Assembly: GCA_001586965.3 (NCBI GenBank)
Contig: LUCW03002339.1
Location: 47,501 to 82,269 of the forward strand
DNA: 34,769 nt
Direction: 5' to 3'
From: Sphaeroforma sirkka
Lineage: Eukaryota > Opisthokonta > Ichthyosporea > Ichthyophonida
Shown: one piece after another, positions 18,477-28,243 of the stretch
How positions within the stretch are numbered: the stretch's first letter is position 1
Layout: every line of letters starts with the position of its first letter
Translations under genes and position numbers: made by a program
Notes under the pieces: generated by a model
The model's input: only the letters and a program-made list of their open reading frames with translations
What the model was told of the DNA's origin: nothing
Databases searched by the model: none

Positions 18477-19600
18477 AACCTAGATCATTACTTCTCACAA
18501 AAAACCGGATTTGGAAACACTTGCAAACTACTTTCCTACACTCAATACATATATATTTGCAGTCACTTGCGTTGAGGGCATAAGATACTGAAACAGTTTT
18601 AGAAACTAGCAGAAAATGGTTGCCGAAAGAGAGTTATGAATCCTGAAAGCAGAGTATGGAGAAGATTGACGGCAAGAGAGCTAGCACTACGGCCACTAGA
18701 CAACATATAGAACTACTTCCCACAAATATTGGATATGGAAGCGCTCGCAAACTACTTCCAACACCCAATGTATGAAGATTTGTAGTCACTGGGATAGAAC
18801 TCAGAAAGCACTGAAACGAGTTGAAGGCTATTAGAAAAGAGATTGCAAAAAGGGTATTCTAAATTCGGAAAACAGACAGTATGGTGATATGGTGAAGACT
18901 GAGGAGGCGAAAAGAGCAAACACTATGGCCACTACTACGGTGAACTCAGCAGACTAGATCATTATTTCTCATAAAAATCGAACATGAACACACTTGCAAA
19001 TTACCTCCTACACCTAATGTATAAAGATTTGCAATCAGTGGGATTTGAGTTTGGAAAGTAGTGATACAGGTTTAGAGGTTATTAGTAAAGAGGCTGCGCA
19101 AAGGGCAATACATATTCTGAAAACAGAAAGTTTGGTCAATATTAAGAGGACGAAAACAGCGAGAATGTCGAAAACTATACAGCCTAAATCATCACTTCCC
19201 ACAAAAACCGGACATGAAAACATTTGCAAGTTACTTCCTACCCCCAAGGCATACAAATCTGTATTCACTGGGAATGGGTGCAGAAAAGTGTAGTTCGAAT
19301 TTTGAAAGCAGAACATATGGTGAAGATTGAGAGGGCTAAAAGAACGAGCACTACGACCACTAGATAACCTAGATCATTACTTTCTTCAAAAACAAAACAT
19401 GGAACCACTTATAAATTACTTCCTACACCCAATGAATAAAGATTGCAGTCACTGAGATTGCGTGCAGAAGATACTGAAATGACTTTAAAGGCTATTAGAG
19501 GGTATGTTGCAAAAGCGAAAGTATGGTGAAGATTGAGAGGGCGAAAAGAGCGAACACTACGACACTGCCACGGAGAGCACAGCAGAGGGTACAGATTTGT
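18477..19600 (+). repeat. Degenerate tandem array of about 230 bp coding-type units
   Basis: Units begin with a CTAGATCATTACTTCTCACA-like word at about 18480, 18708, 18953, 19183 and 19367 (spacings 228, 245, 230, 184). Each continues with AAACACTTGCAAA.TACTTCC, ACACCCAATGTATAAAGATT, GTATGGTGAAGATTGA and GGCGAAAAGAGC.AACACTA words. Plus-strand translation is conserved between units in one frame: SLPTKTGHENICKLLPTPKA in one against ELLPTNIGYGSARKLLPTPN in another, and ILKTESLVNIKRTKTA against VKIERAKRANTT. The unit is therefore a decayed protein repeat of about 76 residues. One unit (19045-19293) is still open. Family unknown. Confidence 0.7.
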
Positions 19601-20110
19601 CCACCACTCCAGTCTGGGGCAGAGCGTCTATATATCTAATATCGGCGCAATTACTAACACTAATGTCTTAAAATCATTGCTTTTTTTTATTACGTCCTAT
19701 ATTCTTTGTACTTGTCGTTCGGCCTCACATGCTTCACACGGAGCACCTTCCTTGAACAATAGGCGAATACACTTTCGTCGTTAAATCGCCTACTTTTTAA
19801 AATTCGTCCAAAAAACATTCGTTTGAAAATCGTTGTTCTTATGTGAGTCATTAATATTGTAACAAAGTGGCCCACATCCGGTTTTGGCCATGTATGGCTT
19901 GGGGCCGTTTCCCCCTACTCTATTTGTTGTTTTGCCTTTGTTTATTGTGCTTTTAATTCAAATTTCAAAGGATATAGAATTATAAATTAGCATATCCAAA
20001 TTTGAATTAACAAATAGGCGAATTTGGAATTGTAATATATAATGAGAGTGTTTTTTTTTTCGGTTGTGAACCCACAGAAACGTGCAAATGCACTGCCGCT
20101 CTTACGCAGA
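19600..20110. other. No recognised feature
   Basis: AT-rich DNA after the end of the repeat array. Nothing identifiable apart from T runs near 19680 and 20050. Confidence 0.4.
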
Positions 20111-20863
20111 CCTTAAAGCTCTTTTCTGGTCTTGCTAACAGGCTACACATATGTATCGGACTTATGTAAAAGTTTATATCAAGAACCTCTAGGTATGGAA
20201 ACCGGTTGTGTTACTATTTATCCCAATGAAAGAATGAATCACATGAAAATTGTAAGATTCTCTATCGCAGGATTGACATTGCATGTTTTTCGTGCCTACC
20301 TCTCGTTGCATCCAAATAAACTTTCGATCAGTTGTCACATATACATTAGATCGTTTGGGGTATAGGGATAATAATGTTTATTGCAGTCTGGGTAAATTTT
20401 CATAAAGTCATGAAAATAGATTATGTACTTCAAAATTTATAATAAACCTTGGAATAATTTTAGCTACGAGTTTATGTTGCGGACCCAATTGATTATCCGC
20501 CTCACAAAAATCGCTAGACTGGTAATACCTGAATAGAGATCGAGGGCTACTTTTGAACTTTGTCAGTTACCTCAAATTCGATTCAATATGGATATAATCC
20601 GGTTGAACATTTCTATCAGCAGGATGGGTTTAACCCAGCTCGGCATATTCGTTGTTGGGACTATAGATCACAATAACAAAAACCAGAACTCGAAGTATTT
20701 CTTATCACTACACAATGCGTGTTGCAATTTTGTATTCAGTTCCAAAAATATGCCGGGTGGTCGCCAATACCACTACGCCGATGTTACTCGACCAATCACT
20801 GCAACAAGTTTAGAACTTGTTGGTCGAGTACATACTAACCCTGAAAACCCAAACCGACTATAG
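20110..20863 (+). pseudogene. Decayed gene of unknown family, plus strand
   Basis: One frame carries protein-like sequence before and after a stop-rich middle. 20132-20365 includes LCKSLYQEPLGMETGCVTIY and GLTLHVFRAYLSLHPNKLS. 20450-20863 includes LRTQLIIRLTKIARLVIPE, one TAG, then MDIIRLNISISRMGLTQLGI, NACCNFVFSSKNMPGGR and TATSLELVGRVHTNPENP. The second half looks beta-rich. The phase is the same on both sides, so it may be one gene with C-to-T type stops or two exons. No family recognised. Confidence 0.35.
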
Positions 20864-21196
20864 AGACCTACCCTCATCTTTTCTGTATTGTTTCTATTAG
20901 AAACACATCATGAGCATGCTATAATTTATGCGCTGAAGAGAAAATCTTCATCGTTAATTTTGTGCACTGGGAGAGAATCTACTACCTGTTTACAGACGCA
21001 TGATTGTATCTGATCCGTATTGACTGAGCGAGTTATTAGAAGTGTTGCAACACCACGTTGAAATACGCTGTCATTTAATACGAAAGTATCAGTCACCGAT
21101 TTGATTTATGTCTTATTTTGGAAATCTACATTATGGAGCCCGTGAGCTATTTTTGTTTCCTTTGTAGTTGTCGTTATGTTTTTGAGATTGTATGTA

Positions 21197-21420
21197 GGGT
21201 CTGGTAGCAGACAAATGTAATTCTGCTGCTCAGCCAGCTCCTAGTAAGAGCCCGGCTCCTAGAAAAAAAACAGTCTGGACAAACAAAGGGATATAGAGAC
21301 TGTGGCCCCTAAATCTGCACCTGCTCCTAAGTCTGGCCAGCAAAACAAAAAGGAGAAAAAACTAAGGGTTGTAAGCAGGCACGTGATTCACCTCAAAACA
21401 ACGGGAAATGGATCTTAGGG
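21197..21420 (+). pseudogene. Lys/Ala/Pro-rich basic protein segment with a poly-A frameshift
   Basis: After a possible acceptor (TGTATGTAG/GGT) the frame reads SAAQPAPSKSPAPRKK. Past an eight-A run it continues, one frame over, with VAPKSAPAPKSGQQNKKEKK and ends at TAG near 21420. The matching Ala-Pro-Lys-Ser composition on both sides of the A run shows that they belong together. Low-complexity basic tails of this kind occur in chromatin and nucleic-acid-binding proteins. A run of G follows at 21418-21431. Confidence 0.4.
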
Positions 21421-21538
21421 GGGGGGGGGAGGGAGGGCGACTTCAAACTCTAAAAAGGAACCGTCTATGTAAGTGATTGAAATAATGAAAATTGGCGTAT
21501 ATATGTGAAATCATTCTTCAAAAACACGATACAAGCTT

Positions 21539-21811
21539 ATGAATTCTAAATGCTCATCCTGCATGCAGGAATTTCAGGTCGTTTTATGGGATTATGCTGA
21601 TTTGCTACAATCCGGTGGGGGTTTCCTGTTTGTTACCCAATTTCTAATACGAGAAAGTACAGTAAATTGTCTATACTTGTGCTTCCAGGATAAACCTATC
21701 CGTTTACATACCCACGTTCAAGTGTATAACTTCTATACATACTCATATTTTACTCCTGGTGGATTTGTTTTTTTAAATGTTCTGTGGCTAACCTTCCGTG
21801 GTCGAAATTAA
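21539..21811 (+). CDS. 90-codon open frame, unrecognised
   Basis: MNSKCSSCMQEFQVVLWDYA begins a frame rich in aromatic residues (VQVYNFYTYSYFTPGGFVF). The composition is plausible for a protein, but nothing identifies it and AT-rich DNA favours such frames. Weak call. Confidence 0.2.
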   Translation: MNSKCSSCMQEFQVVLWDYADLLQSGGGFLFVTQFLIRESTVNCLYLCFQDKPIRLHTHVQVYNFYTYSYFTPGGFVFLNVLWLTFRGRN

Positions 21812-21963
21812 TGTCTCAATCTTCATTTTCAATTTTGAACTTCTTCGTCAACTTTGTGTGACAAATTCGGTTGGGAAAATTAACGACTTTTGTTTTAAAA
21901 CGATCAGTTTTAATCTTTGGATTCTCAAACAAGGTTGTTTTTTTCTCTTTCTACAAACTCCTT

Positions 21964-22217
21964 CTGCTCCTCCCACTTTTCATTTGTATGTTCTCGATTG
22001 ACTTAATTACTTTTAATGCATCAGTGCGCGAAAGACTTCAAAGTTTGCTTCATAGATGAAGATTAAATCGCAAGTGTCGGACATTTTTTCCTGCTCCTCC
22101 CTACTTTTATTTGTCTGTTTTCGACAGACTTAATATTCTTTTTTTTTGCGTCAGTGCGCGACAGAGTTTGAAGTCTGCATCATGAATGAGGATTAGACCA
22201 CAAGTGTTGAACGTTTT
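21964..22217 (+). repeat. 127 bp tandem duplication, two diverged copies
   Basis: CTGCTCCTCCC starts at 21964 and 22091. Both copies run through TTTTATTTGT, GACTTAAT, a T run, GC.TCAGTGCGCGA and GATTA to CGCAAGTGT / CACAAGTGT. Identity by eye is about 75-80%. Confidence 0.75.
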
Positions 22218-22269
22218 TCTCGTGTCCTCGCAAGGCATAAATCCTGAATGCTTTACTTGTTATGACAGT

Positions 22270-22400
22270 TGAACCATCCATGCAAGATCATTGTTATCAC
22301 CGCTAAGAAGCTTTGTGGCATTAGGCATGATATAGGCAAACCGACTATTTACAGCTGCCACGACCTTAATGGAATGCTCATGTGTTTGAATCTCCGAGCA
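22270..22400 (-). CDS. Short minus-strand exon-like segment, unrecognised
   Basis: The minus strand reads HEHSIKVVAAVNSRFAYIMP then LSGDNNDLAWMVQLS and a TAA. It is protein-like over some 45 residues but closed upstream by a TGA, so it would be a last exon or a remnant. No family recognised. Confidence 0.25.
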
Positions 22401-22859
22401 TCATCTTCTGGAGACAATTCGCATTAATTATTCACCCTTAATGACACATGACTTGATTTCTTTGATAGCATGACACGCAGATGAATCAATTCTTCAGCAT
22501 CATACATGTCCATCTTACGCTGCCAAGAACATAACTTAATAGCGTGTTGTTCTCAGCAGGAATGAGTTGGTGCTGATAAATACGATCGGTGAGTGATATA
22601 TCTTTTCAGTCTAGGATTCCTTATCAGACTTTAGTCTGTAAACGAAATCTCACGGTTCAGTCGTATTACCTTTATTCTACTATCGGATAGCCTTGAACTC
22701 AAGCGGCATTGCTTAGCAAACTTGAGGAACTTTTTAAGTCTTTAAATCAATGTGCGGTAAATATTGTGTTCGTCCTTCGTGGCTACCAGAAAGTCAAATA
22801 TTCAAATTTATTCAATATTAAGATCGTTATATGGCACGATTCCAAGTTCGTTTCATTCT

Positions 22860-23230
22860 TTCACCACTGCCGCTAGTGTCATTTTTATCACCCTTGGTCT
22901 TTACTGCTGGCATCACCACAACCCTTTCTGTCACTATCATTACTGCTGCTACCATCCGATAAACAATCTGAATATCGCTAATCTCACCACTGCCAGTATT
23001 GTCGTTTTCATCACCCTTGATGTTAATTGCTGACATCACCAATACCCTTTCTATCCTATCATTTCTGCTGCTACCGTTTAATTAGCAACAAAGTCGCTAC
23101 ACGTACATTGAAAATGTGGCATCACCCTTGATGTTAATTGCTGACATCACCAATACCCTTTCTATCCTATCATTTCTGCTGCTACCGTTTAATTAGGAAC
23201 AAAGTCGCTACACGTACATTGAAAATGTGG
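22860..23230 (+). repeat. Tandem repeat, exact 111 bp pair plus an older copy
   Basis: 23009-23119 and 23120-23230 are identical except one base (ATTAGCAAC / ATTAGGAAC). An older, diverged copy of the first half starts at 22860 (TCACCACTGCC, CATCACCCTTG, CTGCTGCTACC). The near identity of the pair marks it as recent. Confidence 0.9.
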
Positions 23231-23401
23231 CAAAGTCACTAAATGTACATTCACCCATTTTACCAATGAAAATGGACTGAAATATTAACCAAATATGTAC
23301 AACAATACATTTAGCGACAATTCCATATTTTTGTGTGCGTTTACTGATTTTATCGTGCATAATTTGCTTCAATTTGAATTAAAGCTTTCTCACTGCCTGG
23401 T

Positions 23402-24129
23402 TCACAACGTACGTGGTCTGTGATGCTTTTTTGTAGAAACATACGACAATAGTGTTTTGGAAATCAATTTTCTAATTCTGTTACCATGTTGGACACTTGT
23501 GACGTAGTCGTGCGAAGACAGTGCCTCCAAAACATGCACGGGTTGTGGATTTTCTGACCCTGCTCTAGCATAGGCACAAAGCAAAACCTCACAGCTAAAA
23601 CTGTCGTGCTGGGTTACAGCGCCTACTCTCAGGCTGTATGTCACATTCTTTGTGAGGCAATATTTCATCCATCGTACTATACAATAACTGAATTGTTCGT
23701 CAGCCCTGGCAGGACTTGATATACCATCTAAAAGAGTAACAGATGCGTTTGTTTTGTACAACGCAACAATCGCTAAGTTCCAATGTATGTTGCTATGATT
23801 CCACGGAATCAATACAAAAATCCTTTTGTATACCTGTGATGGTCCCTTAAGTCGTAAGCTTTCTGCCCTACGATACTTGTATAAGCTCTTCATCCATAGT
23901 CTATGTGCATCAGCATCACAGAAACAAACAGCCTGAGAGGGTAATTGCGACAATAGGTAGAACACCTCCGGATATCAGCGAGCCTTTGATCTACTCCCCT
24001 GGTTCGCAACATTGTAATACAATTTTTTTCTGCAAGATCCAGTCGTCGATATAAAATGACTTCGACTCTGCCACAGTACCTATCGTTGGTAAGCAATCTG
24101 ATTTTTTCTATTAATTGAGTACGTATAAC
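23402..24129 (-). pseudogene. Ulp1/SENP-like (C48) cysteine protease domain, one frame change
   Basis: The C-terminal 187 residues carry the catalytic set of SUMO proteases: IPWNHSNIHWNLAIVALY (His61-Trp62), SVTLLDGISS (Asp80), and TQHDSFSCEVLLCAYA (Gln119, Cys125; the family has Gln-x-Asp-x-x-Asp-Cys-Gly, here Glu replaces Gly). Upstream, LLTNDRYCGRVEVILYRRLD fits the Leu-x-Asp helix that opens the domain. The frame changes between these parts at about 23965-23990. Either one base was lost or gained, or a stretch of 29 bases that starts GTAGATC and ends CGGAG is removed; such an intron would be shorter than any I would trust. C48 proteases cut SUMO-like tags; they are host genes and also occur in DNA transposons. 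No transposase is seen here. Confidence 0.65.
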
Positions 24130-24294
24130 TTTTTTGCTATGCTAAGCTTCACGAGAAAAAGTATCAAGAATGTACAGTCGGTGGAAAATAGAAGAGATAT
24201 CGTTATCTGGCACATATTTTACTTGTCAGTGGTCATGAATTTGAAGGCTGCTCTAAGAGAGAATCATATACAGGCAATCATTTGTTTACACCAC

Positions 24295-24480
24295 CTATGC
24301 AACGATAATATGTACTTGCTTGAAACTTTGATGTACAATAGGCGTTTGGAGTTTTGACATCATTATTACGCCTGCATCACGAACGTATATGATGGAAAGA
24401 TATGGTATTCTATCTTCCCACATGAAGGTGTTTTTTTTCCAAGTAAAACGGTCGGAGCTCGTCCGATAGTAAATTTGCAT
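24295..24480 (-). CDS. Short open frame upstream of the C48 domain, unrecognised
   Basis: The minus-strand frame reads TFMWEDRIPYLSIIYV then MMSKLQTPIVHQSF. A similar run, IKFYDRIPYIARVYAF, followed by IYLNFQ, is found at 26.6 kb on the same strand. The resemblance is short and may be chance. It could be an exon of the C48 gene or part of a dispersed repeat. Confidence 0.2.
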   Translation of the reverse strand: MQIYYRTSSDRFTWKKNTFMWEDRIPYLSIIYVRDAGVIMMSKLQTPIVHQSFKQVHIIVA

Positions 24481-24830
24481 TAATCAAAATTGTCAATTTG
24501 AAAGTATTGAAAAACATACCGCCTTATTCAGTGCAAGATGAGAGACAAAATTTTTCAAGGTGGCGTGACTCAAAACACTAGATGAACGTCTGTGAATGTA
24601 TACATCTGCCAATAGCGCTACTTAAATGCCTACTATAAAGTGGGACGGCGGATTCGAGAGAAGTTTGTACCACTGTTATCCGCATTGCTTTAACGATATG
24701 TGCACTTCTAATATGGTAGTGTGCGCAAGTGTCGCAGGCGGGCTCCAACTCTCATTGGGACGACAACAGCATGTTAACGATAAAAAAATGTGTTCGTGTC
24801 TCTTGTTTCTATTCTATCATTGCATAGTCT

Positions 24831-24906
24831 ATCAAGTTTTACGACAATATTATCAAGTGTTACGACAATACTATCAAGTGATACGGCAATACTATCAAGT
24901 GTTTCG
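24831..24906 (+). repeat. 21 bp minisatellite, 3.6 copies
   Basis: Units of ATCAAGTGTTACGACAATACT start at 24831, 24852, 24873 and 24894. The length is a multiple of three and the plus strand translates to YQVLRQY heptads, but no gene around it can be named. Confidence 0.9.
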
Positions 24907-24909
24907 CTG

Positions 24910-27900
24910 ATACATCATTTTTTATTGTCACTCAGTACGCTGATTCTGAACTACACATAATACAAACTAAATCAAATGAAGAAAATGCGGAAGAATTCTG
25001 ACTCTCAACATGTGACCCTAACGTGTCGTAACAGATTATTCAGCAGGACACTTGTTTGCAGTATAACTCGGTGACTCTAAACTGGTGTAAACATAACATC
25101 TTTTTGAGCAGGCGCAAGAAAAATAAGCACACCGCCGTATGTCGTCACTGAGCTATCGAAGTAGAAGACTGATTTCACTTTAAAACGGCAGAGCAACTAT
25201 GAATTGTTTACATTTTACAAAGATGCCCTAAGAACATGAGGTTATGCTAATTCAAACACTTTGCGTTTGTCCGTTCTCAGTTCCTTAAAAGAATAGTTCT
25301 TTTACATATTTGAACTGTACTTGGTAAGAAAGCACTCAATTTTCATTTATCATTCAGATTCAACCAGAGCCCGTAGCCCGTATCGTTTGTGAACAGTAGT
25401 GGCGATTGTAAAACATGTGAAGTAGATAGGTATACTATTGCAAAATTCAATGAACGAGAAAGAAATAGGTTGAGAATTATATAAAAATCGTAGGGAAACG
25501 CACATGATCAAAATCCTTAGATAGTATGACCAATGTCATTCGACTCATCCGGAGGTTTATATCGTAGTCATAGTTGTCCGAATGGCTCGATGTCACAGCG
25601 CCATTATTGACATATAGCAAGAATCGTATTGTTCGGTTGACAAATTACTCCCAAAGCCTCGCATGACTGCAACATAGTTGACAAATTGCCAATTGCAATA
25701 AACATTCCGCCAAGAGGTTTACTACGTCAGATCGTACAGCAAACTATTAGGTCAGATCATACTGCAAAATTCTACCATCCCGCTGAGTAGATGCAATAAA
25801 TACAGAGTTACTATCCATGTCCTAAGTAGTTGATCGATTCACGTGAGCACAGTCCCGCAAATTGTCGAAAGAAGGTTCAGACTTGCAATCTGGTTGTTGT
25901 TTCGGACGCATCTTGAACTCTCACTATCTTTAATCGAGTCGTAAGCTATTAGATTCAATGTAGCTTACACTGATTCGGTGTGACGTATCAACAGCGTTGC
26001 GTAAGTATCATGTTATTTTGCTTAAGACGAGATGAAGTATAATTTAGTGCAGTATAAACATCGGGCGACATATATCTGTAGGGTATAAGTCACGGATCAT
26101 TTATTCTATAGCTAGTTGTCAGCGTGTGTGGCTTCTTGAGAAGGCAATATACATTACGAACAACACCTTCTTAATATCACGATCAGAAGAATCGATATGA
26201 ATAGTCAGACAATGCCAGTACAATCTCACCTCATCGTGGTGTACCGCTATGTGTCGTACTATCTGACTTCATCGACAAAACCGCTGCACCTCATCAACTA
26301 TAGTCAGGCAGAATTTCAAGCGGATGGGTGTGAACATCAGCATTTTAGCGGACCAGTATAATATCAGAATATAGCATACTGTTCGCACGTAAGATGCGTA
26401 ACCCTTATACCTGATGAAGCTCGAGCTATACGGTCGATCGAATGACTTTAGCAGATTCGGAAGGACGAGCATGAATAGAAAATATGATATTGGCAAGGCA
26501 TAATTCAGCCTTAAAAATGGTGTATAGTTGTATAATCTGATAGCTTGAAAAATCAACCCGTCCATGCGTTGTTTCCGTTTTGCTGTAGTAGGCCACTTGA
26601 AAATTAAGATATATTGCAGCATCAGTCCGAAAAGCATAAACCCTTGCTATGTACGGAATGCGGTCATAAAATTTAATCATGCCACCTTTAAATAAGTAAG
26701 TCGGAACACAACCGTTCATTGGATAACACACCGAGTATATAGCTTTCTTCTTGGATCCTCTTAGCTGTGATATCTATACATATCTTCTGGTCCTTGTGAC
26801 CCGCTTCTCCATTTTACTCCGCATGGACTCATGTCCGCTACTGTGACTCCTCACACATCTATATCAATCCACCAATTGTTAGTTTGATCATGTAGTGCTG
26901 TTAAAATCATCGCAAGCTTTAGCAGTAGTGATGTCATATGCTAGGCGACAAGAGAACAACATATAGTCAAAATTGCGACTGTATCGATACGGATCGTATA
27001 CACACGTCTATTACTGTCATCTGATTTAAATTTTTTTTACTACTAGACTGCTGCAATGCCCACAAACCTGGTCATGAAAGGTGCAAACTAAGATTATCGA
27101 CACAGAAAACTAATGAGGGGGCTTTACGGTACACACATACAAAACTGCTTACACACTTATGACTACATAGATTGTACCTCTCATGGCAAACAACAGCTTC
27201 GCCTAAGCACCCAAGTGAAACGTTCAAGCGCAACCACGGATTCATTTAATTTGTACACGCATGTGTATATAAAGTAGTCACAGTCATTGCAGTATGCTTG
27301 ACAGCCACCGCACACAATTCTCTGTATGAGGTTGTCAAATATCTGAAATAGTATAAAATTCCGTGACAATGTGCATCAACGCACGGTAAATAAAAACCAT
27401 CCACAAGAAGCAAACGTGCTGAATAGTTGTTAATTTAGGTGGAGACCACCATTGTACAGAAAACGGAAAGTAAGCCATGCATGACACGGAGTCGTAAGTG
27501 CGTGCGGGACCCAATATAAAATACTTTCGATGCCAAGTCGCGCTCGAATAAATTTTAATTTTTCACCGCCGTTTAATCGTTGCATGGCTACCGCAATATA
27601 TACTAGGTAGCGTTAAGCTGCTGGTAATTTGGAAAGCAATCGTGTACATACCAATACGTGAGTACGTGTTCCATGGTTAAATGATCGGCTGAAGCCATTT
27701 ACCCTGGTTCTAGTAGTCTGATATGGTTACCAACCCTTCGATCGATGTCGTAGCATGAGATCAACATACGACGTACATCCTATCACAATTGACATTTTCT
27801 TCTTCATATCTGGTATTGAGTGGGATGACCCACTTATTGCCAATCGATAGTTGAGAACGAGCTTGATTATAGGACTAGCTTGCGATATGCGTAGCTTTCG

Positions 27901-28240
27901 GATGCGCACTATCGATGCGACCATGCAGCCAATAAAACAAGCATTGTAGTGTAACCACCAGAAAAATCCATTCCAGAAGTGCCGCTACAACCATGTGTAA
28001 CCAGACGATTAGAAATACTACCTCTAATATTCGTCAATAGCCAGTGCGGTGATAGGATAAGGTCACCTATTCACTATTGTGATGAAGGACACGAGAAATT
28101 AATGCTAAAAAGCATCGAGCGATTTCGTGGGTTGTGAGCGAGCCACGCGACGATAGCAGGTTTAAGATGCGGGTAGGATTGTCTATGATAGTACTCAAAA
28201 GATTTCCGTAAACTGTATCATAACAGTTTCTAGCATCATT
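24910..28240. other. Largely empty region with a few short exon-like pieces
   Basis: No gene is recognised in 3.3 kb. Two minus-strand pieces look slightly protein-like: 26426-26731 (see 24295-24480) and 27190-27345. The latter follows a good acceptor (CTATTTCAG) and reads IFDNLIQRIVCGGCQAYCND with a Cys-x2-Cys-x3-Cys-x2-Cys spacing before YFIYTCVYK. That spacing could be a small metal-binding loop. Neither is enough for a gene call. Confidence 0.35.
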
Positions 28241-28243
28241 ATA

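Noticed and set aside
18477-24906. CRISPR-like arrays
   Set aside because: The repeats are direct, gapless or degenerate tandem units without unique spacers, in a eukaryotic context.
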